A DNA stretch of 64,000 nt from Paraglaciecola sp. 20A4 (GTDB lineage: Bacteria > Pseudomonadota > Gammaproteobacteria > Enterobacterales > Alteromonadaceae): positions 124,001 to 188,000 of the forward strand of contig NZ_WTPY01000004.1 of assembly GCF_011378905.1 (NCBI RefSeq). Direction: 5' to 3'. Position numbers and translations under genes: made by a program. Shown in pieces: positions 42,060 through 51,221 of the stretch. The notes under the pieces were generated by a model that saw only the letters and a program-made list of their open reading frames with translations, was not told where the DNA came from and searched no databases. How positions within the stretch are numbered: position 1 is the stretch's first letter; every line of letters starts with the position of its first letter.

Positions 42060-42797
42060 ATGATCATTCAATCCCAGCAAAAAATTATTTCAACCCCCAG
42101 TGGCGATATGCAAACTTCCATCTATCGCCCTCTGGACGAAGGCTCTTATCCTAGTATTATTTTTTACTCAGAAATATTTCAAGAAACCGCGCCCATTACT
42201 CGCAGCGCAAAATTACTCGCTGGTCATGGTTTTGTTGTGTTGGTACCAGAAGTGTTTCATGAGTTAAATCCGATGGGAACGGTACTTGCTTATGACGATG
42301 TAGGAAAAGATAAAGGTAATGCTGATAAATTCGCAAAAAAGTTAGAGCAACACGACGGCGATACTCAAAGCCTGATAAATTTTATGGAAAAACAGACCTA
42401 CTGCAACGGTAAGATCGGCAGCATGGGAGTCTGCATTGGCGGCCATCTGGCATTTAGAGCTGCATTAAACCCAAGAATTGACGGTGCATTTTGTTTGTAT
42501 CCAACAGACATTCACTCCAACACACTGCCCTGCGATCACGGCAACGACTCGTTAAGCCAATGTCCTAAAATAAAGGCTGAACTATGCATGATCTTCGGTA
42601 AACAAGACCCACACGTATCTCGTGAGGGAAGAGACCTGATACGCACTACCATGCAAGACAATGATCTGAATTACACTTGGCATGAGCTAAACGCCCAACA
42701 TGCATTTATGCGCGATGAAGGAGACAGATACGATCCCGCTATAGCGCTCAATTGCTATCATATGGCGATACAGATGTTTAGTCGTTGCCTTAGCTGA
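42060..42797 (+). CDS. Dienelactone hydrolase family protein
   Basis: 245 residues, alpha/beta hydrolase. Nucleophile Cys in MGVCIGGHLAFRAAL, catalytic His in NAQHAFMRDEG (catalytic Asp probably in GKQDPHVS), as in DLH. Residues 1-100 include RPLDEGSYPSIIFYSEIFQE and VLVPEVFHELNP. True dienelactone substrates are not implied by family membership. Six bp before the following peptidase gene, so likely cotranscribed. Confidence 0.88.
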   Translation: MIIQSQQKIISTPSGDMQTSIYRPLDEGSYPSIIFYSEIFQETAPITRSAKLLAGHGFVVLVPEVFHELNPMGTVLAYDDVGKDKGNADKFAKKLEQHDGDTQSLINFMEKQTYCNGKIGSMGVCIGGHLAFRAALNPRIDGAFCLYPTDIHSNTLPCDHGNDSLSQCPKIKAELCMIFGKQDPHVSREGRDLIRTTMQDNDLNYTWHELNAQHAFMRDEGDRYDPAIALNCYHMAIQMFSRCLS

Positions 42798-42803
42798 ATT
42801 TAC

Positions 42804-43745
42804 ATGAATCTAAAGCCAATGTGGTTAGCCCTGCTTTCGAATGACACGCAAAGCGCTTCACATAAAAGCGTTTCGCGTTATTCCTATGGCTGCTTATCTG
42901 TGCTTTTCATGTTTTTAAATATAAATTTGGGTGCTGAGCCAGTTTATCCAGACAGCCAAGAATTATGGGTACAACAAGTAGAAGATAGAATAAAAAAAAT
43001 TAATTCCGGCGAATTCGACCAATTTGAAATACATGGCTTTAAGCGGTTTAGTCCTGCTGATAAAGACAAATTGAAACAGTGGGTGAAAGTAGGCGTTAAC
43101 GCAACGCGGGATACTTTGGGCGTGTATCCGAGCCGATTGATTTTCCATTTGGTGCCAAAGAAGTCCAATCAACCTGTGCCTTGGGCTTACACACGCAGAG
43201 ACAACCCACAGCGCATCTACTTACATGTCGATAGTCGGTTTCAGCTAGAAAAATTCATTAACGATTGGACTATTTATCATGAGATCAGCCACTTAGCTAT
43301 ACCTTATCTTGGGGGAAATTACGCTTGGCTTGCCGAAGGGTTTGCCAGCTTCATGCAATACCAAGTAATGGAAAATGCAGGTGTGCTAAATGGCACGATT
43401 GATGAAAATTACCAAAAGAAAATTGCGCCACATCTAAAGTGGTTTAAAAGCGACTTGCCCCCCGCATCTATCGCTAGGCGTTTGATGAGTCAAAAGCAAT
43501 ACCCATCTGCTTATTGGGGTAGCGCGTATTTTTTCGTTGTTGCCAATAATATATTAACCAGCGAACATCAGACCTCACTGACTAAGCTTATCCGCCAGTA
43601 TCAGCTTTGTTGTAATGCACCACATGGTGATGTTGCTCAATTGATGAGTGATCTAGATATATTATTAGGGGAGCCTGTATTTTCTAAGCTACTGGCGCGC
43701 TTTGAAACGCAAGCAGCTCGGACGATTTATCCAAGTGAATTTTAG
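42804..43745 (+). CDS. Putative exported zinc metallopeptidase (MA-like, HEISH)
   Basis: 313 residues. N-terminal ~45 residues have a positively charged part followed by a hydrophobic segment (YGCLSVLFMFLNINLGAEP), consistent with secretion. Zinc motif HEISH in WTIYHEISHLAIPYLGGNYAWLAEGFASFMQY, with a Glu in LAEGFASF as probable third ligand, the spacing of gluzincins. Substrate unknown. The DLH-like gene is directly upstream. Confidence 0.72.
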   Translation: MNLKPMWLALLSNDTQSASHKSVSRYSYGCLSVLFMFLNINLGAEPVYPDSQELWVQQVEDRIKKINSGEFDQFEIHGFKRFSPADKDKLKQWVKVGVNATRDTLGVYPSRLIFHLVPKKSNQPVPWAYTRRDNPQRIYLHVDSRFQLEKFINDWTIYHEISHLAIPYLGGNYAWLAEGFASFMQYQVMENAGVLNGTIDENYQKKIAPHLKWFKSDLPPASIARRLMSQKQYPSAYWGSAYFFVVANNILTSEHQTSLTKLIRQYQLCCNAPHGDVAQLMSDLDILLGEPVFSKLLARFETQAARTIYPSEF

Positions 43746-43831
43746 CCACAAACAGCGAATACATTGTTAGCAGATATTATCGCTCTACTTGCGTTACAAT
43801 TCCGCTGATTAAGATAATAAGAGTATTCGCT

Positions 43832-44839
43832 TTGAAGAAACAAATTTACGTCGCCTATACTGGCGGTACCATAGGGATGCGTCCTTCCTCAAAAGGTTAT
43901 GTCCCCGCAGCTGGATTCTTATCAGAAACCATAGCGAATATGCCAGAATTTCATCGCCATGAAATGCCTGACTTTACCATTAACGAATATGAGAGTTTGA
44001 TAGACTCTGCTGATATGAGCCCCAGAGATTGGCAGCAGATCGCCGACGATATTCAACGGAATTATCAAGATTACGATGGGTTTATTATTCTTCATGGCAC
44101 TGACACTATGGCCTATACCGCCTCGGTATTGTCTTTTATGTTAGAAAACCTAGGTAAACCGGTGATCGTCACAGGTTCACAAATTCCGTTAGCTCAGTTG
44201 CGCTCTGACGGCCAAGAAAATCTATTAAATGCATTGTATCTAGCCGCTAACTATCCAATCCCTGAAGTTGGTTTGTATTTTAATAATAAATTGTTCCGCG
44301 GCAATCGCAGCCGTAAGTTAGACGCCGATGGTTTTGATGCTTTTGGTTCCCCTAACTTTCCCATGTTGCTAAAGGCCGGTATTAATATCGAAGTAAAAGC
44401 AGGTAATGTTACCCCCATCAGTCAGCAGCCACTTGTGGTAAGCAACGTAACCCCCCAGCCGGTAGGCGTAGTTAGTTTGTACCCAGGGATAAGTGCGGAG
44501 GTAATACGCAATATTCTTCAGCAGCCCGTTAAAGCCCTTATTTTACTCAGTTACGGAGTAGGAAATGCGCCGCAAAACGCAGCATTAATAAACGAGCTGA
44601 AAAAGGCGAATGATAACGGTATTTTGATAGTAAATTGCACTCAGTGCTTGAGAGGTAAGGTCAACATGTCTGGTTATGCTAACGGCAACGTCTTGCAAGA
44701 TGTTGGCGTATTGTCAGGCGGCGATATGACGCCCGAAGCCGCTTTAGCAAAACTACATTATTTGTTAAGTAAAGATTTAAGCACCGCTGAAATGAAATGC
44801 AAATTAGTCAGTAATATTAAGGGCGAGCTAACAATTTAG
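43832..44839 (+). CDS. ansA: Cytoplasmic L-asparaginase I
   Basis: 335 residues, TTG start. Active-site blocks VAYTGGTIGM (Thr) and FIILHGTDTMAYTAS (second Thr and Asp). Lacks a signal peptide, matching type I rather than the periplasmic type II. Hydrolyses asparagine to aspartate. Followed by a bidirectional terminator shared with the cold-shock gene. Confidence 0.95.
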   Translation: MKKQIYVAYTGGTIGMRPSSKGYVPAAGFLSETIANMPEFHRHEMPDFTINEYESLIDSADMSPRDWQQIADDIQRNYQDYDGFIILHGTDTMAYTASVLSFMLENLGKPVIVTGSQIPLAQLRSDGQENLLNALYLAANYPIPEVGLYFNNKLFRGNRSRKLDADGFDAFGSPNFPMLLKAGINIEVKAGNVTPISQQPLVVSNVTPQPVGVVSLYPGISAEVIRNILQQPVKALILLSYGVGNAPQNAALINELKKANDNGILIVNCTQCLRGKVNMSGYANGNVLQDVGVLSGGDMTPEAALAKLHYLLSKDLSTAEMKCKLVSNIKGELTI

Positions 44840-44911
44840 CATCCGTTGAGTTAGCTTTTTTATCAAAATTGCGCTTTACCTCAAGGCTCAATAACAACAG
44901 CAAAGTAAACA

Positions 44912-44945
44912 ATGCCTGACATTTATCATGCTAAATGTCAGGCAT
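44912..44945. repeat. 14-bp inverted repeat next to the ansA/csp terminator
   Basis: ATGCCTGACATTTA (44912-44925) and TAAATGTCAGGCAT (44932-44945) with a six-base loop. It lies directly before the terminator on the plus strand and directly after it on the minus strand, so it may be a second RNA hairpin protecting the 3' end of either transcript. Confidence 0.75.
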
Positions 44946-44978
44946 AAAAAAAGGCAAACTATAAGTTTGCCTTTTTTT
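44946..44978. terminator. Bidirectional terminator between ansA and the cold-shock gene
   Basis: Seven As, GGCAAACT, ATA loop, AGTTTGCC, seven Ts: a symmetric 8-bp GC-bearing stem (15 bp with the A/T runs). Works for ansA on plus and the cold-shock gene on minus. Confidence 0.92.
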
Positions 44979-45008
44979 GGAATTCGTATTCAATCAAGCA
45001 AGCTTGAA

Positions 45009-45215
45009 TTAAAGTACTACGATATTCTCTGCTTGAGGACCTTTTTGGCCTTGAGTTACAGTGAACTCAACTTTTTGGCCTTCAGCTAGAGTTTTGAAGC
45101 CAGTACCAGTAATTGCACGGAAGTGAGCAAATACGTCAGGACCATTTTCTTGCTGAATGAAACCAAAACCTTTAGATTCGTTGAACCATTTAACTGTACC
45201 AGTAGTAGTAGACAT
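45009..45215 (-). CDS. Cold-shock protein CspA family
   Basis: 68 residues, one cold-shock domain: [20 protein letters not shown] holds RNP1 (KGFGFI) and VFAHF is RNP2. Single-stranded nucleic-acid chaperone. [20 protein letters not shown] with Ala in place of the more common VHFSAI wording is a normal variant. About 320 bp upstream without a gene suggests a long 5' leader, typical of cold-inducible csp genes; whether it is cold- or growth-phase-induced cannot be read from sequence. Confidence 0.97.
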   Translation of the reverse strand: MSTTTGTVKWFNESKGFGFIQQENGPDVFAHFRAITGTGFKTLAEGQKVEFTVTQGQKGPQAENIVVL

Positions 45216-45536
45216 AGTCTTTTCCTATATTTTCAAGAGTAATTAAAAACCTTTTTCAAGGCGAGGTTTGCTGAAGCGTGTTGCTATTACTTATGATATA
45301 CAAGACGAGGTACTACAATGGAACATCGAAACAGTGTGCATAAATATCAAACGTACTTTCAAGCGCAATTAGGATACCATTGTTCACACCTACGTCAACA
45401 TTTTTTATCACTTCTACTGGTCTAACAAGACCTTCTTTATCAATATCAAATCAAATACATACAAAATAAACCGCATGTAAAAAAAATGTTAAAATCACCA
45501 CCATATTCCATAATTTCAGCAGGTGAAATAGCGTAA
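45216..45536. other. Leader/promoter region of the cold-shock gene
   Basis: About 320 bp between the MFS transporter stop and the csp start, AT-rich, no credible gene. It must contain the csp promoter and probably a long untranslated leader. I cannot locate a cold box with confidence. Confidence 0.5.
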
Positions 45537-46715
45537 TTATTTGGACATAAGACGACTTGGAATACACGCCACCAACACAGCGCCTAATAAGGCAAACCCA
45601 GTGGCCAAAGTAAAAGCCAATTCCGCCCCCTGCCCCTGTTGCCATATTAAACCTGCCGCATAATTACCAGCCGCACCACCAATGCCAAATCCAATACTCG
45701 TGTACAGTGCTTGTCCCTGACTTCGAAATTGCCCTCCGAAGAAATGATGGATGAAATTAATTGATGCAGCGTGAATTAAACCGAAACTAAAGGCATGTAA
45801 TAGTTGGCTAATAACTAACGTCGGCCAATACTGTGCTGCTATAGCTAATAAATACCAACGTAAAGCAGTAAGCAGCGTACTAATCAAGAGTGTCCATTTA
45901 ATACCAAAGCGGTTAATTAACCTCCCTGCCAATAAAAAAATTACGACTTCAGCTGCCACGCCCAACGCAATTAAGGCCCCTGTTTCTTGACCACTATAAT
46001 TGAGGTCTCGGGCGTACAGAGCAAAAAAGCTATAATATGGCCCGAAGCTTATTTGTATGCATATGGATGATAAAATAAAGCCAATGAAAACTTTACTGCG
46101 TACCTTTTGCCAGATGGAGTGTTCTGATGTTTGTTTATTTTCTGAGGTTGATGCTTCTTTTAATCCCAAGGTAATTAAAAATAAACTCAGTAATACCACG
46201 CCACTAATGTAAATCGGCGCTTCGCTAGAGAACACATCGATGAGTTTGCCAGCTAATACGGTGAGTACAATAAAGCCAACACTCCCCCACAGACGCACAT
46301 GGCTATATTTAGTTGCATCTCCACGCACGCTGCTTAGCGTGATGACCTCAGTTTGGGGTGCTATGGCGGTAAAAAAAAGCATCATCAGACCAAATGCGAG
46401 GGTCAGTCCCCAGAAACTATTTAGCCAAAAAATTGAGCAAAAAGTAGCGAAGGTTAAAAAAGAGCCAAACTGCAGTATCCGCAGAGATTTTCCCGTTCTA
46501 TCTGCAAAGGACGCAAATAAATTAGGCCCAATAATACGCATCAAGGTGATCAGCGCGAACAGTTCGCCTATTTCTTCGGAGCTAAAACCGCGACCATCAA
46601 GAAAAACCCCTAAATAGGGCACCAGAACGCCGAGTTGGCCAAAATATAAAAAGAAGGTCAAAGACAGCATCACCAAATTACCTCTGGAAAATGCTGCCTG
46701 AGTAGATACCACCAA
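45537..46715 (-). CDS. MFS transporter, HcaT/PPP-like
   Basis: 392 residues, twelve hydrophobic segments. N-terminal sequence LTFFLYFGQLGVLVPYLGVFLDGRGFSSEEIGELFAL and ADRTGKSLR are like the 3-phenylpropionate transporter group (HcaT, MFS_1_like). No aromatic-degradation genes nearby, so the substrate is unknown. Start is TTG at 46715 or the adjoining GTG. Five bp after the aroC stop, so read through from aroC. Confidence 0.82.
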   Translation of the reverse strand: MVVSTQAAFSRGNLVMLSLTFFLYFGQLGVLVPYLGVFLDGRGFSSEEIGELFALITLMRIIGPNLFASFADRTGKSLRILQFGSFLTFATFCSIFWLNSFWGLTLAFGLMMLFFTAIAPQTEVITLSSVRGDATKYSHVRLWGSVGFIVLTVLAGKLIDVFSSEAPIYISGVVLLSLFLITLGLKEASTSENKQTSEHSIWQKVRSKVFIGFILSSICIQISFGPYYSFFALYARDLNYSGQETGALIALGVAAEVVIFLLAGRLINRFGIKWTLLISTLLTALRWYLLAIAAQYWPTLVISQLLHAFSFGLIHAASINFIHHFFGGQFRSQGQALYTSIGFGIGGAAGNYAAGLIWQQGQGAELAFTLATGFALLGAVLVACIPSRLMSK

Positions 46716-46720
46716 AAAGC

Positions 46721-47821
46721 CTATTTAGCTTGGGCGGGAATAACAGGCGTCATAGATTGCACGTCAGCATTTTGACCACGATGACGCAGATAATGATCCA
46801 TCAATACCAACGCCATCATCGCTTCAGCGATTGGCACAGCTCTAATACCAACGCATGGGTCATGTCGACCTTTAGTGATAACCTCGGCGCTTTGACCATG
46901 AATATCAATACTTTCTCCGGGCACGCTAATACTCGATGTGGGCTTAAGAGCCATATGTACGACTAGATCTTGTCCACTTGAAATCCCCCCCAATACACCA
47001 CCTGAACGGTTTGATTTAAAACCATCGCTGGACATCAAATCACGATGTTCACTTCCTTTTTGCTCTACGGTTGCAAAACCATCCCCAACCTCAACGCCTT
47101 TAACTGCGTTTATCCCCATCATCGCATGGGCTAAATCTGCATCTAAACGATCGAATATAGGTTCGCCTAATCCTACCGGCATATTCGTTGCGACTACTGA
47201 AACTTTCGCCCCAATAGAATCTCCCTGTTTGCGCAATTCACGCATGTATTCATCCAATGCGTCTAATTTACTCTCATCTGGGCAGAAAAATGGATTAGAG
47301 TTGGTAATGCTGTGGTCCACTTTATCGATTTTAATCGGCCCAAGTTGCGACAAATAACCACGTACTTCAATACCTAAATGTGTTTTCAAATACTTTTTTG
47401 CCACTCCACCCGCGGCAACACGAATTGCCGTTTCACGGGCTGAAGAACGACCACCACCTCGATAATCTCGCAGTCCGTATTTTTGCTGATAGGTATAATC
47501 AGCGTGGCCTGGACGAAAAGTATCTTTTATTTTTGAGTAATCGTTACTGCGCTGGTCGGTATTTTTGATCAGTAAACCAATACTGGTACCCGTTGTTTTA
47601 CCCTCAAACACTCCAGATAAAATTTGTACTTCGTCTTCTTCACGACGCGCAGTGGTGTAGCGCGATGTTCCAGGCTTACGTCGGTCTAAATCTATCTGCA
47701 GATCCGCTTCGCTAATTTCTAAACCAGGAGGACAACCGTCGATCACGCCGCCGATTGCAATACCATGACTTTCGCCGAAGGTACTTAAGGTAAAAAGCTT
47801 GCCAAAGGTGTTGCCAGCCAT
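46721..47821 (-). CDS. aroC: Chorismate synthase
   Basis: 366 residues. Last step of the shikimate pathway (FMN-dependent elimination from EPSP). Opens [51 protein letters not shown], and [17 protein letters not shown] motifs are present. Its product feeds the TyrA and PheA genes at the start of the window. 65 bp after prmB. Confidence 0.98.
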   Translation of the reverse strand: MAGNTFGKLFTLSTFGESHGIAIGGVIDGCPPGLEISEADLQIDLDRRKPGTSRYTTARREEDEVQILSGVFEGKTTGTSIGLLIKNTDQRSNDYSKIKDTFRPGHADYTYQQKYGLRDYRGGGRSSARETAIRVAAGGVAKKYLKTHLGIEVRGYLSQLGPIKIDKVDHSITNSNPFFCPDESKLDALDEYMRELRKQGDSIGAKVSVVATNMPVGLGEPIFDRLDADLAHAMMGINAVKGVEVGDGFATVEQKGSEHRDLMSSDGFKSNRSGGVLGGISSGQDLVVHMALKPTSSISVPGESIDIHGQSAEVITKGRHDPCVGIRAVPIAEAMMALVLMDHYLRHRGQNADVQSMTPVIPAQAK

Positions 47822-47886
47822 AGTGTGTTCCTTGTATTCGATTTATATATATTGCTTTACATGCTATTCATCGCTGCTTCGGGCAG

Positions 47887-48816
47887 CTATTGGGCAAAGT
47901 AAGCCACTAAATTTGCTCTACTGATGGCAAACACACCGTGACCACCCCGCTTGAACTCAACCCATTGTAGGTCTAAATCGGGATAAACGTGTTCCATATG
48001 AAATTGACTGTTGCCTACTTCTACAAATAACCAACCGTCGTCGGTTAAATGCTCGGGCGCTTGGCGAAGCATTTTATGCACAAGATCCAAACCATCAACC
48101 CCAGCAGCCAATGCTAGCTCAGGCTCGTGATGGAATTCATCAGGTAAATCAGCCATGTCTTCAGCATCAACATAGGGTGGGTTACTGATAATCAAATCGT
48201 ACTTCTGACCTTGTAGGGCCTCCATCAGATCTGACATTATTGGATAGACCCGATCACTTAGCTGATGTTCAATAATATTGAGTTCGGCCACTTCAAGTGC
48301 CTCAGGGCTAATATCCACAGCATCCACGGTCGCCCCGTCAAAGGCATTTGCTAAGGCAATAGCGATGCAACCACCGCCAGTGCACAAATCTAGAATATGA
48401 GTTGGAGGCGCTAATAGCCACTCAGCAAATTTGTCGTCGATGAGTTCAGCAAAAGGCGAACGGGGTATCAGTACACGTTCATCTACATAAAAGGGTAAAC
48501 CACAGAACCATGCTTGATTTATCAAGTAAGCCAAAGGAATGCGCTCTTCGACTCGACGTTGAACTAATGCCGCTATCTCACGTTTTTCTGTCTCAGTTAA
48601 ACGAGCTTGAAAAAGTTGCTCACCAGTTTGTTTGAGCATATCTTGCGGTAAATTGAGTGAGTATAACGTAAGACATACCGCCTCATCCCAAGGGTTGTCA
48701 GTGCCATGACCATAAAACAAGCCAGCTTGATTAAACTGACTGACCGCCCAACGCACCATATCTAACATCGAATGCATATCAGTTACCGCTTGTTCAATAT
48801 CCACACTATTATTCAT
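47887..48816 (-). CDS. prmB: Ribosomal protein L3 N5-glutamine methyltransferase PrmB
   Basis: 309 residues. N-terminal helical domain, then SAM-binding ILDLCTGGGCIAIALAN and catalytic NPPY in IISNPPYVDAEDMADLPDEF; the sequence DADMADLP after NPPY is a PrmB/PrmC mark and the aroC linkage favours PrmB over PrmC. Methylates Gln of L3. Upstream of aroC as in E. coli; divergent from smrB. Confidence 0.95.
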   Translation of the reverse strand: MNNSVDIEQAVTDMHSMLDMVRWAVSQFNQAGLFYGHGTDNPWDEAVCLTLYSLNLPQDMLKQTGEQLFQARLTETEKREIAALVQRRVEERIPLAYLINQAWFCGLPFYVDERVLIPRSPFAELIDDKFAEWLLAPPTHILDLCTGGGCIAIALANAFDGATVDAVDISPEALEVAELNIIEHQLSDRVYPIMSDLMEALQGQKYDLIISNPPYVDAEDMADLPDEFHHEPELALAAGVDGLDLVHKMLRQAPEHLTDDGWLFVEVGNSQFHMEHVYPDLDLQWVEFKRGGHGVFAISRANLVAYFAQ

Positions 48817-48927
48817 TTTTTACCTAAATTTGTTTAGCCTAAACAAGCGCCTTACATAGTTTCAACACCAAGACTTTGTTAAACTTGCCGTCATGATCGC
48901 CTTATATTCAGCACACTGCCTAACATT

Positions 48928-49488
48928 ATGAAAAAAAATGCCACACCTGATTCATCCGATACGGCACTATTTCGTAGTGAGTTTACCGATGTAAAGCCAT
49001 TAAAGCAGGACAAAATACCGCCTCAACGCTTTTCCAGCAAGCTTAAATCTACCTTGATAGATAAAAAGCGCGGTCCGCAAAGCGACCTTAAGCAACAGAA
49101 TGCTACATTTCAATTTTCAGATGGCTTCGAAGGATATTTTGACACGAGCCAACCCCTAAAGTACGTGCAACCCGGCGCAGATACCTTTGAGGTCAAACGC
49201 TTACGACGGGGTGAATACCCACCAGACCTCATCCTTGACCTACATGGTCTGAATAAAGAGCAAGCGAAACTGGAAATTGCGGCTTTAATTTACGCCGCAC
49301 AGAAACAGCATTATCACTGTGTATGTATAGTACATGGCATAGGCAGTTACGTGCTGAAAAAGAACGTGCCGAACTGGTTAATTCAACATCCCAGTGTTAA
49401 AGGTTTCCATCAAGCACCATTAGAATGGGGCGGTCAAGGCGCGGTATTGGTATTGATTGATTTGCCCCAAATAAACAGCAAGTACTAA
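48928..49488 (+). CDS. smrB: SmrB, Smr-domain endonuclease of ribosome rescue
   Basis: 186 residues. Charged N-terminal tail and C-terminal Smr domain (LILDLHGLNKEQAKLEI, HCVCIVHGIGSYVLKKNVPNWL, HQAPLEWGGQGAVLVLI). In E. coli SmrB cuts mRNA at collided ribosomes. The DLHG and HG(I/K)G motifs are intact. Divergent from prmB, a conserved arrangement. Its last 4 bp overlap the end of hnoB on the other strand. Confidence 0.93.
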   Translation: MKKNATPDSSDTALFRSEFTDVKPLKQDKIPPQRFSSKLKSTLIDKKRGPQSDLKQQNATFQFSDGFEGYFDTSQPLKYVQPGADTFEVKRLRRGEYPPDLILDLHGLNKEQAKLEIAALIYAAQKQHYHCVCIVHGIGSYVLKKNVPNWLIQHPSVKGFHQAPLEWGGQGAVLVLIDLPQINSKY

Positions 49489-51176
49489 TTCCTAAATGGT
49501 TGTTGTAAAAGTAGCATTTCAAATTCAGGTTTAGGCAGTGCCTTGCTGAAGAAATAACCTTGAATATAGTCACACTTGTACTGTTTCAATAGTTCAACTT
49601 GTCCTGCTAGTTCAACGCCTTCTGCGACAACAGAAATACCTAACTCATGACACATAGTTATTAGGCCTGCGATCATACTTTGAATTTCTTTGCAGTCTTC
49701 TATGCCATCCACTAGTACTTTATCTAACTTTAAGACATCTATTGGTAACTTAGCTAAGTAAGCAAATGACGAATACCCCGTTCCAAAATCATCCATAGCA
49801 ATACTAACGCCTAGCTCTTTGAGCTCCCAAAGCACCTTTAAGGTTTGCTCAAAATCTTGTATCAAGCACGATTCGGTAATTTCTATTTCAATTAATGATG
49901 GCGGCAACCCATATTGATCCAACAAGCTCTCGAATTGCTCTACCACACTATGGTTCGCTAATTGGCGCGCAGAAATATTGATGGCTACCCGCTTTAAATC
50001 TTTGCTAAAACGGTGCAGCTCAGCGATTTTTTTAACACTTTGGGCAATCAACCACTCCCCAATTTGTTCTATTTGCCCATCGAGCTCACTTAAGTTGATG
50101 AATTCATTCGGTGGTATCCAACCAAGTTCATTGTGCTGCCAACGGATTAAAATTTCAGCGCTGTCAATCAGTTGATCCGGCAAGCGTACTTTAGGCTGAA
50201 AGTGCAGTAAAAATTGATTGTCGCGTAATGCCCCATTAATTGAGTTTTTAATTTTGAGCTGGCGTTGTTGTAAGTCTCTTAAGGCTGAATCGAAACGACA
50301 TAAATGCTCCACAGCGACGCTGTCAACAGAGAATGCACAACGCAAATTTTCCATCAAGCTACTTGGGTCGTCTCCATCAGCGGGCGCTAAGGCATAGCCC
50401 ATTACACTGTTAATTTTCACGCAGCCTTTACGTTGCGTGTTAGGCTCGTTTAACTTGTGATTAATGATCGTTAAGCGCTTGCGGATCATCGATTCACTTT
50501 CATAGTCCGGAATAATAATAAAGATTTTTCCGCTGTCAAAAGCAAAGGTTTGACTTCCTTGAGGCAACTCGTTGTGTACTAACCCCCTAATCTCAGTTAA
50601 TAAGCCCGTAAAAATCGTTGGCCCAGCATGTTGCTCTAGAAAGTCATAATCGTTGATTTTAAGTGACACTAAGCAAAATTCTTGTTGCTCAGCAAACCTG
50701 TCTCGCACTGCTTGTTCAAAAGCGTAGTACTCTGGATTATGCTCCCCCTCTAACACCCGACGATTAAGCAAGCGAGCATGATATTCAGCAAACGCTTGCT
50801 CAATTTCTTCAATTAACTGTTGGTTATTCCACGGCTTACGCAAAAACTTATGGGCTGCGCCACTATTTAGCAGACTAATCGCAGAGTCGAAATCAGCAAA
50901 TCCACTGAGTACCATGGAAATAACATCAGGATAACTTGCTTTAATTTGTTGGATAAATTCAGCACCAGACATCATCGGCATTCTGAAATCGGATAACACC
51001 ACCTGAATGCTGTGCTCTTGCATAATGGCTAACCCCTCTTGGGCGCTATTGGCAATAAAAATCTCAAACTGTGTTTTAACTAAACAGCGCTTTAAAGACG
51101 ATAAAATATTGGGTTCATCATCGACAATTAATAACTTGCCTGTTGTTGGAGTAACGTGTACTTGCTGGCTATTCAT
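49485..51176 (-). CDS. hnoB: HnoB-like response regulator, REC - degenerate GGDEF - EAL
   Basis: 563 residues. REC domain with phosphoacceptor Asp63 (VVLSDFRMPMMSG) and Lys in LRKPWN. The middle has GGDEF-like secondary structure but no GGDEF motif. The EAL domain (from ~310) starts SAEILIRWQ and keeps IEIEITES, MDDFGTGYSSFAYL and VVAEGVE, so c-di-GMP phosphodiesterase activity is expected. In Shewanella, HnoB is activated by phosphorylation from HnoK. Downstream of the porin-like gene (45 bp) in one unit. Confidence 0.85.
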   Translation of the reverse strand: MNSQQVHVTPTTGKLLIVDDEPNILSSLKRCLVKTQFEIFIANSAQEGLAIMQEHSIQVVLSDFRMPMMSGAEFIQQIKASYPDVISMVLSGFADFDSAISLLNSGAAHKFLRKPWNNQQLIEEIEQAFAEYHARLLNRRVLEGEHNPEYYAFEQAVRDRFAEQQEFCLVSLKINDYDFLEQHAGPTIFTGLLTEIRGLVHNELPQGSQTFAFDSGKIFIIIPDYESESMIRKRLTIINHKLNEPNTQRKGCVKINSVMGYALAPADGDDPSSLMENLRCAFSVDSVAVEHLCRFDSALRDLQQRQLKIKNSINGALRDNQFLLHFQPKVRLPDQLIDSAEILIRWQHNELGWIPPNEFINLSELDGQIEQIGEWLIAQSVKKIAELHRFSKDLKRVAINISARQLANHSVVEQFESLLDQYGLPPSLIEIEITESCLIQDFEQTLKVLWELKELGVSIAMDDFGTGYSSFAYLAKLPIDVLKLDKVLVDGIEDCKEIQSMIAGLITMCHELGISVVAEGVELAGQVELLKQYKCDYIQGYFFSKALPKPEFEMLLLQQPFRN

Positions 51177-51221
51177 TGCGGCCTGCCTCTAAAGTTGTGT
51201 AGTAAAGCATAATAATAAGAT

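Noticed and set aside
49900-50800. Active diguanylate cyclase domain in hnoB
   Set aside because: The GGDEF-like region lacks the GGDEF signature and metal-binding residues.
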